Origin: Syntrophobacterales bacterium
GTDB lineage: Bacteria > Desulfobacterota > Desulfobaccia > Desulfobaccales > 0-14-0-80-60-11
Assembly: GCA_023512475.1 (NCBI GenBank)
Contig: JAILZL010000028.1
Coordinates: 1-40,681 of the forward strand
DNA length: 40,681 nt
Reading direction: 5' to 3'
The position numbers and the translations under genes are program-made. Shown piece after piece: positions 24,978 to 33,510 of the stretch; position 1 is the stretch's first letter; each line of letters begins with the position of its first letter. The notes beneath the pieces are model-generated. The model did no database searches. It saw nothing but the letters and a program-made list of their open reading frames with translations, and was not told the DNA's origin.

Positions 24978-25363
24978 GCCACCGGGCCGGCTTGCCCCAG
25001 AACCACCGCGCCGGCTACTCCTGGCCTGTTGCCCCGGGGTCCCGACCTCCGGGGCGCGTCAAAAGATGTGCCCAGGCGGCCGGAGCCGCCTGTGGCAGCC
25101 GCAGGGCCCGGAATTGCCATCAGCGCCACACTTTGGGCACAGGCCCCGGGCGGGGGAAAGGAAGAGCCCGTCAGCCCCCTGTGACTCCCAGGTCTGCGGT
25201 TTCTGGCAAACCAGGGCACGGGCCTCGATGCTCCCGGCGGTAAGCCCCCGGGGCGGCCTGCGGGTGCGGCCCCGCCCTGATGCCCCAGAGCCGGAGAAAT
25301 CCTTGACAGGAGGAGAGGTTTGTTTACAATTAAGTGTTTTGATTCCCGGGTGAGCGTGGTGCC
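24978..25363. other. Gap upstream of yceD, promoter region
   Basis: 386 nt without a credible gene. The only recognised element is the strong promoter at its right end; the rest is GC-rich with short inverted repeats and no T-tract terminator. Confidence 0.5.
25303..25330 (+). promoter_or_regulatory. Strong sigma-70 promoter for the yceD-rpmF block
   Basis: A perfect TTGACA (25303-25308) and a 5/6 TACAAT (25325-25330) with a 16-nt spacer, 34 nt before the yceD start. This is the best promoter in the window. Confidence 0.8.
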
Positions 25364-25891
25364 ATGAAGACCTCCCCCTGGCTGGTGACCCTCAGCCGCA
25401 TCCCCCCGGAGGGGCTGGAGCTGAGTCTGACGCTGGACGAAGCCTGGTTCGCCCGCTGGCTGGCCCAGGACCCGGGCCTGGAGATTGCCGGGCCCGCCCG
25501 GGCCGAAGCCCGGGTCAGCCTGACCCGACACGGCCGGGACCTGCTGCTTCGGGGGCGGGTGGCCGGCACCCTGACCCTGGCCTGCAGTCGCTGTCTCACC
25601 CCCTTTGAGACGCCCCTTGCGGCCAGCTTTGAACTTCTCCTCACGCCCGGGCCGGAGCCGGTCCGGGGCGGAGAGGAGCCGCTCACCCCGGAGGAGCTGG
25701 ACCTGGACTTTTTCACCGGCGACACCCTGGACCTGGAGCCCTACCTCAAGGAGCAGGTGGTGCTCATGCTGCCGGTGAAGCCCTTATGCTCCGACACCTG
25801 CCGGGGCCTGTGCCCTCAGTGCGGCGCCGACCTCAATCTCGGGCCCTGCGCCTGCCACGGCGGGCCCTCCGGCCGCCCCGGCACCTCCTGA
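25364..25891 (+). CDS. yceD: YceD/DUF177-family protein
   Basis: A 175-residue protein. DUF177 features: LTLACSRCLTPFETPL (C74, C77) and the later acidic DLDFFTGDTLDLEPYLKEQV segment, then a Cys-rich end (LCSDTCRGLCPQCGAD). In bacteria it is almost always directly upstream of rpmF, as here (27-nt gap), and is linked to 23S rRNA/ribosome maturation. The molecular role remains unclear. Confidence 0.93.
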   Translation: MKTSPWLVTLSRIPPEGLELSLTLDEAWFARWLAQDPGLEIAGPARAEARVSLTRHGRDLLLRGRVAGTLTLACSRCLTPFETPLAASFELLLTPGPEPVRGGEEPLTPEELDLDFFTGDTLDLEPYLKEQVVLMLPVKPLCSDTCRGLCPQCGADLNLGPCACHGGPSGRPGTS

Positions 25892-25918
25892 TGAGACCCG
25901 TGACAGAGGAGACCACCC

Positions 25919-26101
25919 ATGGCACTGCCCAAACGAAGGCATTCCCCGACCCGCCGCAACAAACGGCGCAGTCATTACCGCCTGACCCTGCCGCACCTGT
26001 CGGTGTGCCCCAAGTGCAATGAACCCCGGCTGCCGCACCGGGCCTGCCCGGCCTGCGGCTTCTACAAGGGCCGGCTGGTGGTGCCCGCCGCCGCGGAATA
26101 A
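25919..26101 (+). CDS. rpmF: 50S ribosomal protein L32
   Basis: 60 residues, family length. The N-terminus ALPKRRHSPTRRNKRRSH is diagnostic. It keeps the zinc-ribbon form, CPKCNEPRLPHRACPACGFY, with four Cys (two CxxC pairs). It is part of the large ribosomal subunit near the peptidyl-transferase region. It is co-transcribed with yceD. Confidence 0.98.
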   Translation: MALPKRRHSPTRRNKRRSHYRLTLPHLSVCPKCNEPRLPHRACPACGFYKGRLVVPAAAE

Positions 26102-26124
26102 CCCCACCCTGATAAAGGTGCCCC

Positions 26125-27282
26125 ATGGACTATCTGTTGACCGAGGAGCAGCAGATGCTCCAGGACCTGGCGCGGCGCATCGCCTATGAAAAGATCAAGC
26201 CGGCCCGGGCCCGCCTGGACGAAGCCGAGGAGTTCCCCTGGGAGATACTGAAGGATCTGGCCCAAGCCGATCTGGCCGGCACCATCATTCCGGAGCAGTA
26301 CGGCGGCTTGGGGATGGGGGCCTTTGAAAACGTCCTGCTGCTGGAGGCCCTCTCCGAAGGCTGCGTGGGCGTGGCGGTGAGTTTCGCCGCCAGCTTCCTG
26401 GGGGCCTACCCCATCATGCTCTACGGATCCGAGGAGCAGAAACAGACCTATCTGCCGGGGATCGCCCAGGGCAACACCCTGGCCGCCTTTGCCCTCACCG
26501 AAGCCCAGGCCGGGAGCGACGCCAGCGCCATCGCCACCACCGCCGCCAAGGACGGCGACGCCTATGTGCTGAACGGCACCAAGCAATGGATCACCAACGC
26601 CGGGGTGGCGGACGTCAACGTCATCATCGCCCTCACCGACAAGGCCAAGGGGCCCCGGGGGGCCAGCGCCTTTATCGTGCATAAGGACGATCCGGGCGTC
26701 TCCTTTGGCAAGAAGGAGCGCAAGATGGGGATCCGGGCTTCGGTGACCCGGGAGATCATTTTGGAAGAGGTGCGCATCCCCAAAGACCGCCTCATCGGCC
26801 GGGAAGGCCAGGGCTTCATCATCACCATGAAGACCCTGGATCTGGCCCGCCCCGGTGCCGGCGCCATGGCCATCGGCCTGGCCCAGAGCGCCCTGGATGA
26901 AGCCGCCTCCTTCGCCAAGGAGCGCCACCAGTTCGGGCAGCCCATCTTCGCCATCCAGGCGGTGCAGCACATGCTGGCGGACATGGCGGTGAGGGTGGAG
27001 GCCTCCCGGGCCTTGGTCTATGCCGTGGCCCGCTACATCGACACCGACCCCAAGGACTTCTCCAAAGAGGCGGCCATGTCCAAGGTCTTCGCCACCGACA
27101 TGGCCATGCAGGTGGCCATCGACGCGGTGCAGGTCATGGGGGGGCACGGCTACATGCGGGACTATCCGGTGGAAAAGATGATGCGGGACGCCAAGATCCT
27201 GCAGATCTTCGAGGGCACCAACCAGATCATGCGTAACATCATCGGGCTGGCCCTGAGCAAGGAATACACCAAAAAGAAATAA
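26125..27282 (+). CDS. Acyl-CoA dehydrogenase (short-chain/butyryl-type)
   Basis: A 385-residue protein with a complete ACAD fold. FAD/substrate signatures are [15 protein letters not shown] (about 130-144) and [19 protein letters not shown]; the catalytic base is the Glu of [10 protein letters not shown] (about E363), the position used by short/medium-chain enzymes. It oxidises acyl-CoA to enoyl-CoA, or runs in reverse with bifurcating EtfAB. It lies 23 nt behind rpmF, where relatives usually carry plsX, and is followed by etfB and a ferredoxin-fused etfA, forming a Bcd-EtfAB or CarCDE-like unit. Chain length cannot be told with certainty. Confidence 0.95.
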   Translation: MDYLLTEEQQMLQDLARRIAYEKIKPARARLDEAEEFPWEILKDLAQADLAGTIIPEQYGGLGMGAFENVLLLEALSEGCVGVAVSFAASFLGAYPIMLYGSEEQKQTYLPGIAQGNTLAAFALTEAQAGSDASAIATTAAKDGDAYVLNGTKQWITNAGVADVNVIIALTDKAKGPRGASAFIVHKDDPGVSFGKKERKMGIRASVTREIILEEVRIPKDRLIGREGQGFIITMKTLDLARPGAGAMAIGLAQSALDEAASFAKERHQFGQPIFAIQAVQHMLADMAVRVEASRALVYAVARYIDTDPKDFSKEAAMSKVFATDMAMQVAIDAVQVMGGHGYMRDYPVEKMMRDAKILQIFEGTNQIMRNIIGLALSKEYTKKK

Positions 27283-27310
27283 AGGATCTGACGGGAGGGC
27301 CAGGGAGCCC

Positions 27311-27396
27311 GGCTCCCTCCCTGCCCCGCCCCCTCCCCCACCGGTCAGGGTGTGGGGGAGGGGGTTTTGGGGCCCGCGGCCCTTCAGCCCCCTCCC
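27311..27396. repeat. Dispersed G/C-rich palindrome between acyl-CoA dehydrogenase and etfB
   Basis: Two nested inverted repeats: CCCTCCCCC/GGGGGAGGG around ACCGGTCAGGG, then GGGGAGGGGG and CCCCCTCCCC around GGGGCCCGCGGCCC. The second stem would form a stable hairpin in the etfB leader, ending about 20 nt before its start codon. Similar copies lie at 16050, 28232, 29744, 35234, 37908 and 39473. Confidence 0.6.
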
Positions 27397-27415
27397 CTCC
27401 CCTGCTCCCACTCTC

Positions 27416-28204
27416 ATGCTGAAGATCATCGTCTGCATCAAACAGGTCCCGGAGACGGACAAGGTACGGCTGGACCCGGAGACTCACACCCTCATCCGGG
27501 AGGGGGTCCAGGCCATCATCAACCCCTTCGACCTCTACGCCCTGGAGGCAGGGCTCCGGCTCAAGGAGGCCCAGGGCGGTCAGGTGACCCTCCTCACCAT
27601 GGGGCCGCCCCAGGCCGAGGCGGCGCTCCGGGAGGCCCTGGGCTACGGGGCCGATGAGGCGCGGCTTCTCTCCGACCGGGCCTTTGCCGGGGCGGACACC
27701 TGGGCCACCGCCCTGACCCTGGCCCAGGCCGTCCGGAAACTCGGGGGCGCCGACCTCATCTTCACCGGCAAGCAGGCCATTGACGGCGACACCGCCCAGG
27801 TAGGGCCCATGCTGGCCACCATCCTGGGAATCCCTTACGTGGCCTGGGCCCGGAAACTCACCTGGGCCGGCGACGGGGTCCTGGAGGTGGAACGCCTTCT
27901 GGATCACGGCTATGATGCGCTGCGGGTGCGGCTGCCGGCGGTGGTGAGCGTGGTCAAGGAGATCAACGAACCCCGGGTGCCCTCCTTCAAGGCCAAGATG
28001 CAGGCCAAAAAGGCGGTCATCCCCACCTGGACCCTGGCCGACCTGGAGCTTGACCCCCATGAGGTGGGCCTGGCGGGCTCCTTCACCCAGGTGGTGCGGG
28101 TCTTTCCGCCCCCGGCCCGGGGGGAGTCCGAAATCTGGCGCGGCGACCCCCAGGAGCTGGCCGCCCGCCTGTGGGCCCGGCTTAAAGAGCTGGGAAGGAG
28201 ATAA
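27416..28204 (+). CDS. etfB: Electron transfer flavoprotein subunit beta
   Basis: A 262-residue protein. It opens KIIVCIKQVPETDKVRLD and has the conserved NPFDLYALEAGLRLKE and GKQAIDGDTAQVGP (118-131). The DGDTAQVGP form of that loop resembles EtfB subunits of bifurcating complexes rather than the mitochondrial DDxNQTG form that binds AMP. It pairs with the downstream EtfA. The ATG at 27416 has no SD and follows the palindromic element; the upstream GTG at 27350 would translate the repeat and is rejected. Confidence 0.94.
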   Translation: MLKIIVCIKQVPETDKVRLDPETHTLIREGVQAIINPFDLYALEAGLRLKEAQGGQVTLLTMGPPQAEAALREALGYGADEARLLSDRAFAGADTWATALTLAQAVRKLGGADLIFTGKQAIDGDTAQVGPMLATILGIPYVAWARKLTWAGDGVLEVERLLDHGYDALRVRLPAVVSVVKEINEPRVPSFKAKMQAKKAVIPTWTLADLELDPHEVGLAGSFTQVVRVFPPPARGESEIWRGDPQELAARLWARLKELGRR

Positions 28205-28231
28205 ATTTCCGGGGAGGGCCGCCGATGAATA

Positions 28232-28322
28232 CCCCTGCCCTCCCCGAGCCCTCCCCCGCCACCGGCGAGGGAGAAGGGAGATGGGGGAGGGGGCACGGCA
28301 GCCGCAGCCGTGAGCCCCTTCC
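28232..28322. repeat. Dispersed G/C-rich palindrome between etfB and etfA
   Basis: It shares the layout of the 27311 copy: CCCTCCCCC, ACCGGCGAGGG, GGGGGAGGGGGC, then an inner CGGCAGCCGCAGCCG and GCCCCTTCC. It forms the leader of etfA and ends about 14 nt before the start codon. Confidence 0.5.
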
Positions 28323-28335
28323 TTAGTCATATGCC

Positions 28336-29529
28336 ATGAGCCTGATCTTTTCTGCCGACAAATGCACGCTCTGCGGCGCCTGTGTGGACGCCTGCCCCTT
28401 CGGGGTGCTCTCCCTGGAGGGAGAGAGACTGAGCATCGGTGAGGGCTGCACCCTGTGCGGCGCCTGCGTGGAGGTCTGTGAGGCCGAGGCCCTGGCCCTG
28501 CCGGAGGCGGAGGGTCCCTCCCCCCGGCCGGGGGTGCCCCTCGGGGGCATCTGGGTCTTTGCGGAGCAGCGCCAGGGGCGGCTGGCGCCCGTGGCCCTGG
28601 AACTCCTGGGCGAGGCCCGGCGGCTGGCGGCGGAGCTCTCTGTCCCGGTGGCCGCGGTCCTCCTGGGGGACCGGGTGGCCCACCTGGCCCCGGAGCTCTT
28701 CCGGGCCGGGGCCGACAAGGTCTATCTGGCGGAGCATCCGGCCTTGGCCGAGTTCGTGGAAGGGCCCTACGCCGCGGCTCTCACCGAGATCGCGGCCCGC
28801 TTTGGGCCGGAGATCCTCCTGGCCGGCGCCACCTACGTGGGCCGGGCCTTCATCCCCCAGGTGGCGGCGGGCCTCAGGACCGGCCTCACCGCCGACTGCA
28901 CCGCCTTTGCCCTTGACCCGGAGAGACGGCTGCTGTTGCAAACCCGGCCGGCCTTCGGCGGCAACATCATGGCCACCATCATCACGCCCCGCACTTACCC
29001 CCAGATGGCCACGGCCCGGCCCGGGGTCTTCAAGCGCCTGGCGGACCCCTGCCCGGGCGAGGGGGAGGTGGTCCGGGTGGAGCTCGGCTCCCTGACGGCG
29101 GCCGGCCCCTGCACCTTTGTGGGCACGGTGGAGGAGATCCGGGAGCGCCTGCCCCTGGCGGAAGCCGAGGTCATCGTGGCCGGCGGCCGGGGCCTCAAGG
29201 AGGCCAAGCACTTCCGGATGCTGGAGGATCTGGCCGAGCTTCTGGGCGGCGCGGTGGGGGCCACCCGGGCGGCGGTGGACGCCGGCTGGATCCCTTACGC
29301 CCACCAGATCGGCCAGACCGGCAAGACCGTGGCCCCCAAGCTCTATATCGCGGTGGGCATTTCCGGCGCCATCCAGCATCTGGCGGGCATTCAGTCGTCG
29401 GATTTCATCGTGGCCATCAACAAGGACCCCGAGGCCCCCATCTTCAAGGTGGCGGACATCGGTCTGGTGGGAGACCTGTTTGAGATCGTCCCCGCCCTCA
29501 TCGCCGCCATCCGCCGGGAGCGGGAGTAA
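28336..29529 (+). CDS. etfA: Electron transfer flavoprotein subunit alpha with N-terminal 2[4Fe-4S] ferredoxin domain
   Basis: A 397-residue protein. Residues 1-50 are a two-cluster ferredoxin: C10-x2-C13-x2-C16-x3-C20 and C38-x2-C41-x2-C44-x3-C48. Residues about 70-397 are EtfA, with GATYVGRAFIPQVAAGLRTG and the FAD-binding end AHQIGQTGKTVAPKLYIAVG and SSDFIVAINKDPEAPIF. The same fusion occurs in CarE (caffeyl-CoA reductase) and in some lactate and butyryl-CoA systems, where it helps pass electrons between ferredoxin and flavins. With acyl-CoA dehydrogenase and EtfB next to it, an energy-conserving (bifurcating or confurcating) complex is inferred. Confidence 0.95.
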   Translation: MSLIFSADKCTLCGACVDACPFGVLSLEGERLSIGEGCTLCGACVEVCEAEALALPEAEGPSPRPGVPLGGIWVFAEQRQGRLAPVALELLGEARRLAAELSVPVAAVLLGDRVAHLAPELFRAGADKVYLAEHPALAEFVEGPYAAALTEIAARFGPEILLAGATYVGRAFIPQVAAGLRTGLTADCTAFALDPERRLLLQTRPAFGGNIMATIITPRTYPQMATARPGVFKRLADPCPGEGEVVRVELGSLTAAGPCTFVGTVEEIRERLPLAEAEVIVAGGRGLKEAKHFRMLEDLAELLGGAVGATRAAVDAGWIPYAHQIGQTGKTVAPKLYIAVGISGAIQHLAGIQSSDFIVAINKDPEAPIFKVADIGLVGDLFEIVPALIAAIRRERE

Positions 29530-29881
29530 AGGACCGGCCGGCAGGAGATGGACGGGGGGCGGGTGTGCCGCACCCGCTGCCGATTCCCCGCGGCCACCCC
29601 GGTGGGCCGTGGCTGTTGTCCTCACCTGCCAGGAGAAAACGAGGGATCGGGAGGGGAGGCGTGGGGCAGTTCTGAAGCGATAACTTTCCTGATTGAAAAC
29701 GAGGGGCGGAGGCGGGAGATTACGGCTCCTGGTCCGCTTCCCCAGTACCGGGGGCCATGGCCTCTCCTTCAGCCCCAAGAAAAAATCCGCCAGGGGTTTC
29801 ATTTTTTCCCTATTCGTTTTATGTTTTAGCGTTAATGTCGGCGGGCGCGGCCTTCAGGGCGGCGCCCGGGAAGGCGCCAGC
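29530..29881. other. Gap between etfA and fabG
   Basis: 352 nt, no gene seen. It contains a strong hairpin GCGGGTG/CACCCGC (29559-29577, 5-nt loop) without a T tract, a degenerate palindrome copy at 29744, and an AT-rich stretch (29796-29835) with TTTCAT-17-TATGTT that could be a weak promoter for fabG. Confidence 0.5.
29744..29776. repeat. Degenerate copy of the dispersed palindrome
   Basis: ACCGGGGGCCATGGCCTCTC followed by CTTCAGCCCC matches the GGGGCCnnnGGCCCTTCAGCCCC core of the 27311 copy. The outer G/C arms are mostly lost. Confidence 0.35.
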
Positions 29882-30625
29882 ATGACGGACGATTTTCAGG
29901 TAGCCTTGATCACCGGCGCGGCCCGGGGGATCGGGCGGGTGATTGCCGCCACCCTGGCGGCTCCGGGGCGGGTGCTCTATCTCAACGACGTGGCCTGGGA
30001 GGACCCTCCCGTCACCGCGACCCTGGTGGAGGAGAAGGGGGCCACGGCCCGGCTCCTCACCTTCAGCGTCACCGACCCGGCCCAGGTGGAGGCGGCGGTG
30101 GAGGGCATTGTCAAGGAGAGCGGCCGCCTGGACATCCTGGTGAACAACGCCGGCATCACCCGGGACCAGCTGGTGATGCGCCTCAAGGACGAAGACTGGG
30201 GCCAGGTGCTGGCGGTGAACCTCACCGGGGCCTTTTACTGCACCCGGGCGGCGGCCAAGCCCATGCTCAGGCAGCGCCGGGGCCGCATCATCAACATCAG
30301 TTCGGTGGTGGGGTTCATGGGCAACCCCGGCCAGGCCAATTATGCCGCCTCCAAGGCGGGGCTGGCGGGCCTCACCAAGGCGGTGGCCCGGGAGCTGGCC
30401 TCCCGCAACATCACGGTGAACGCTGTGGCCCCCGGCTTCATCACCACCGACATGACCGAGGCCCTGCCGGAAAAGACCAAGGAATTGATGCTGGCCCAGA
30501 TCCCCCTGGGCCGCTTCGGCACGCCGGAGGAGGTGGCCCAGGTGGTGGCCTTCCTGGCCTCCCCCCAGGCGGCCTATATCACCGGCCAGGTGATCCATGT
30601 GAATGGCGGAATGCTGATGGTATAA
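29882..30625 (+). CDS. fabG: 3-oxoacyl-[ACP] reductase
   Basis: A 247-residue SDR protein. TGAARGIG (11-18) binds NADP(H), NNAG is at 88-91, and the catalytic tetrad N113, S141, Y154, K158 is complete (SSVVGFMGNPGQANYAASKAG region). It ends in a typical GQVIHVNGGMLM. It reduces 3-oxoacyl-ACP in fatty acid elongation; 18 nt downstream lies acpP, which supports the ACP substrate. GGGAAGG lies 7 nt before the ATG. An open frame upstream to 29693 is not coding. Confidence 0.95.
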   Translation: MTDDFQVALITGAARGIGRVIAATLAAPGRVLYLNDVAWEDPPVTATLVEEKGATARLLTFSVTDPAQVEAAVEGIVKESGRLDILVNNAGITRDQLVMRLKDEDWGQVLAVNLTGAFYCTRAAAKPMLRQRRGRIINISSVVGFMGNPGQANYAASKAGLAGLTKAVARELASRNITVNAVAPGFITTDMTEALPEKTKELMLAQIPLGRFGTPEEVAQVVAFLASPQAAYITGQVIHVNGGMLMV

Positions 30626-30643
30626 TGAAGGAGGATCAATCCC

Positions 30644-30883
30644 ATGGCATCACTGGAAGAGAAAGTCATCAACATCATTGTGGACAAACTGGGGGTGGAC
30701 CGCTCAGAGGTGACCCCGGATGCGGTGTTTGTGGATGATCTCGGGGCCGACTCCCTGGATCTGGTGGAGCTCATCATGGCCATGGAAGAGGAGTTCGGCT
30801 ATGAGATCCCCGATGAAGAGGCAGAAAAACTGAGGACCGTGGGGGATGTCATCAGCTTCATCAAGGCCAAAGCCGCGGCCTGA
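30644..30883 (+). CDS. acpP: Acyl carrier protein
   Basis: 79 residues, acidic, helical. [15 protein letters not shown] holds the phosphopantetheine attachment Ser at S37. The AAGGAGG SD is ideal. It carries the growing acyl chain during fatty acid synthesis. The usual downstream partner fabF is missing; instead rpiB starts inside the acpP coding region. Confidence 0.97.
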   Translation: MASLEEKVINIIVDKLGVDRSEVTPDAVFVDDLGADSLDLVELIMAMEEEFGYEIPDEEAEKLRTVGDVISFIKAKAAA

Positions 30884-31349
30884 GATCGAAGTCCTGGCCG
30901 TTGGCTGCGACCACGCCGGCTATCAGCTCAAGACGGAAATTCTGGACGTGCTCCAGGAGATGGGCATCCCCGTCCAGGACCTGGGCTGCACCGGACCGGA
31001 TGAGTCGGTGCATTATCCGGTCTATGCCAAGAAGGTGGTGGACGCGGTGCTGGCCAAACCGGGCCGGCGGGGCATCCTCATCTGCGGCACCGGCCTGGGC
31101 ATGAGCGTCGTGGCCAACCGTTTCCCCGGCATCCGGGCGGCCCTGTGCCATGATCTCTACACCGCGGAAATGAGCCGACGCCACAACGACGCCAACCTCC
31201 TGGTGCTGGGCGGCCGGGTGGTGGACCCCGCCCTGGCCCGGCAGATCGTGCGGGTGTGGCTCACCACCCCCTTTGAAGGCGGGCGGCATGCCGAACGCCT
31301 GGAGCTGCTGGAGCGTCTGGCCGCCCGGGAAACGCCCTCGGACACGTAA
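30846..31349 (+). CDS. rpiB: Ribose-5-phosphate isomerase B
   Basis: About 167 residues from the ATG at 30846. [11 protein letters not shown] (C21-D22-H23) and [13 protein letters not shown] with catalytic C80 are diagnostic, with the later [13 protein letters not shown] also typical. It interconverts ribose-5-P and ribulose-5-P. The chosen start overlaps acpP by 38 nt in another frame; no later ATG or GTG precedes the conserved fold, so the overlap seems real. The first ~13 residues ([12 protein letters not shown]) look non-conserved and may have been recruited from the acpP end. Confidence 0.92.
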   Translation: MSSASSRPKPRPEIEVLAVGCDHAGYQLKTEILDVLQEMGIPVQDLGCTGPDESVHYPVYAKKVVDAVLAKPGRRGILICGTGLGMSVVANRFPGIRAALCHDLYTAEMSRRHNDANLLVLGGRVVDPALARQIVRVWLTTPFEGGRHAERLELLERLAARETPSDT

Positions 31350-31351
31350 CC

Positions 31352-32638
31352 ATGAATCGCAGCCCGCACCCCCTCCCCTGTCCCCTGATGGGCGCCCTGT
31401 CCCAGAGCGATCCGGAGATCTACCGGGCCATCGAGCTGGAGCATCAGCGCCAGTTGAGCAAGCTGGAACTCATTGCGTCGGAGAATTTCGTCAGCGACGC
31501 GGTGTTGGCGGCCCAGGGCTCCATCCTGACCCACAAGTATGCCGAGGGCTATCCCAACCGCCGCTATTACGGCGGCTGTGAATTTGTGGATATCGCCGAG
31601 ACGCTGGCCATTGAGCGGGCCAAGGCCCTGTTCGGCGCGCCGTATGCCAACGTCCAGCCCCACTCCGGCACCCAGGCCAACATGGCGGTGTATTTCGCCC
31701 TGCTGAAGCCCGGGGACACCATCCTGGGCATGGATCTGGCCCACGGCGGCCATCTCTCCCACGGCGCCCCGGTGAACTTCTCCGGCCGCCTCTTCAAGGC
31801 GGTGAGCTATGGGGTGGACCGGGAGAGCGAGCGGGTGGATTTTGAGCAGGTGGCAGCCCTGGCCCGGGAGCACCGGCCCCGGATCATCGTGGCCGGGGCC
31901 AGCGCCTATCCCCGCCTCCTGGACTTTGAGCGCTTCGCCGCCATCGCCGAGGAGGTGGGAGCCTATCTTTTGGTGGATATGGCCCACATCGCCGGGTTGG
32001 TGGCGGCCGGCCTCCATTCCAACCCGGTGCCGGTGGCGGACTTTGTCACCTCCACCACCCACAAGACTTTACGGGGGCCCCGGGGCGGCCTGATCCTGGC
32101 CCAGGAGAAGTACGCCAAGACCCTGGACAGCCAGATCTTTCCCGGCATTCAGGGCGGACCCCTCATGCACATCATCGCCGCCAAGGCGGTGGCCTTGAAG
32201 GAGGCCTTAAGCTCCAAGTTCACCCGCTACCAGCACCAGATTGTGGCCAACGCCAAGACCCTGGCGGAGGAATTCCGGGCCCGGGGCTACCGGCTGGTGG
32301 CCGGGGGCACGGACAACCACCTGCTCCTCGTGGATGTCACCCCCCAGGGGCTCACCGGCCGGGAGGCGGAGGAGGCCCTGGATCTGGCGGGCATCACGGT
32401 GAACAAAAACGCCATCCCCTTTGACCCCCATCCGCCCAAGATCACCAGCGGCATCCGCATCGGCACCCCGGCGGTCACCACCCGGGGCATGAAGGAGGCG
32501 GAGATGCGGGTGATTGCCGATTTCATCCACCAGGCCCTCACCGCCGCGGACGACACCGACTTTCTGGGCAAGCTGGAGGCCCAGGTGCGGGATTTCTGCC
32601 GCAGCTTCCCCCTCTTCAGCCCGGAGTGGCTGCCGTAA
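31352..32638 (+). CDS. glyA: Serine hydroxymethyltransferase
   Basis: A 428-residue protein. Motifs: [38 protein letters not shown], and [12 protein letters not shown] with the PLP-binding K238. It interconverts serine and glycine, loading one-carbon units onto tetrahydrofolate. The ATG at 31352 lacks a good SD; the ATG at 31388 ([12 protein letters not shown]) is a plausible alternative that removes 12 non-conserved residues. It lies 2 nt behind rpiB. Confidence 0.97.
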   Translation: MNRSPHPLPCPLMGALSQSDPEIYRAIELEHQRQLSKLELIASENFVSDAVLAAQGSILTHKYAEGYPNRRYYGGCEFVDIAETLAIERAKALFGAPYANVQPHSGTQANMAVYFALLKPGDTILGMDLAHGGHLSHGAPVNFSGRLFKAVSYGVDRESERVDFEQVAALAREHRPRIIVAGASAYPRLLDFERFAAIAEEVGAYLLVDMAHIAGLVAAGLHSNPVPVADFVTSTTHKTLRGPRGGLILAQEKYAKTLDSQIFPGIQGGPLMHIIAAKAVALKEALSSKFTRYQHQIVANAKTLAEEFRARGYRLVAGGTDNHLLLVDVTPQGLTGREAEEALDLAGITVNKNAIPFDPHPPKITSGIRIGTPAVTTRGMKEAEMRVIADFIHQALTAADDTDFLGKLEAQVRDFCRSFPLFSPEWLP

Positions 32639-32650
32639 GGCCGGGAGGCC

Positions 32651-33127
32651 ATGCGCTGCCCTTTCTGCCACAGCACCCAGAACCGGGTCATTGACTCCCG
32701 CCCCAGCCGGGAGGCCAACGCCATCCGCCGCCGCCGGGAATGTCTCAAATGCGGCCGCCGTTTCACCACCTACGAGCAGGTGGAGGAGACCCTGCCCCTC
32801 ATCATCAAGAAGGATGGCCGCCGGGAGCCCTACCAGCGCACCAAGGTGGCGGAGGGCATCAAAAAGGCCTGCGAGAAGCGGCCGGTCTCCATCGACACCA
32901 TCGAGAATTTCCTGGATGACCTGGAGCGGGAACTGCTGGAAAGCGGTCAGCGGGAAGTGCCCTCCTCCTGGATCGGCGAGCGGGTGATGGCCAAACTGCG
33001 GGAGTGGGATGACGTGGCCTATGTGCGCTTCGCCTCGGTGTACCGCCATTTCACCGACGCCACCGATTTCATGGAGGAGATCCGGCAGCTGTTGGCTTCC
33101 CGGGGTCAGGACCCTAAGGGGCAATAA
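32651..33127 (+). CDS. nrdR: Transcriptional repressor NrdR
   Basis: A 158-residue protein. A zinc ribbon with C3, C6, C31 and C34 (RCPFCH, then CLKCGRRF) and an ATP-cone domain (about 49-139, starting [15 protein letters not shown]) define the family. It senses ATP/dATP and represses ribonucleotide reductase genes by binding NrdR boxes. It follows glyA by 12 nt with GGGAGG before the ATG; the glyA-nrdR-ribD order is common. Confidence 0.97.
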   Translation: MRCPFCHSTQNRVIDSRPSREANAIRRRRECLKCGRRFTTYEQVEETLPLIIKKDGRREPYQRTKVAEGIKKACEKRPVSIDTIENFLDDLERELLESGQREVPSSWIGERVMAKLREWDDVAYVRFASVYRHFTDATDFMEEIRQLLASRGQDPKGQ

Positions 33128-33510
33128 CCGGGGCGCACACCGGGTGGGAGCCCTCCCCGGCAGAGTCTCCCCGGGGCGGGAAGGGGCGAGGACCATTCCC
33201 CTCTGCTGCATCATGGACCTGAAGCGGGTTCCGCCTCACCCCCGGCCCCGACGCGGGGTGGAGGCGGCCGGGAGCCCCTCCCGGGACGCGAAGCCGGCGG
33301 GCCTGGCCCTGGTGGGGAAAATCCTGGGATTGCCGGTCCCGGAGTCGGCCGGCAGCCGGCCCCGGCGGAACCGCCGGCCGGCGGGAGCGATGAGACGCAC
33401 GATGGCGGATCTCAGATAACCTCTCCCCTTTTGATAAAAGGGCATTTGAGGTGAGATGCGCATCTGCCCGCAGCCGGGGGCCCTCCCCGGCGGCGAGAAA
33501 GGTAATGGCC
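33128..33510. other. Gap between nrdR and the DUF2703 gene
   Basis: 383 nt of GC-rich sequence, no credible gene. An FMN riboswitch was looked for because ribD lies downstream; its conserved blocks are not present. The one notable structure is the inverted repeat at 33419-33452. Confidence 0.5.
33419..33452. repeat. Inverted repeat upstream of the DUF2703 gene
   Basis: CCCTTTT (33426-33432) and AAAAGGG (33436-33442) form a perfect 7-bp stem with a 3-nt loop, enclosed by ACCTC (33419-33423) and GAGGT (33448-33452). No T tract follows, so an operator or mRNA leader hairpin is more likely than a terminator. Confidence 0.5.

Noticed and set aside
27311-28322. CRISPR-like repeats
   Set aside because: The repeated elements are palindromic, singly dispersed and variable. 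There is no regular repeat-spacer spacing and no cas gene.
29559-29577. Terminator after etfA
   Set aside because: The stem is strong, but no T tract follows, so intrinsic termination is not supported.
33128-33510. FMN riboswitch upstream of the ribD region
   Set aside because: The conserved FMN-aptamer blocks are not present on the plus strand, and the DUF2703 gene intervenes before ribD.
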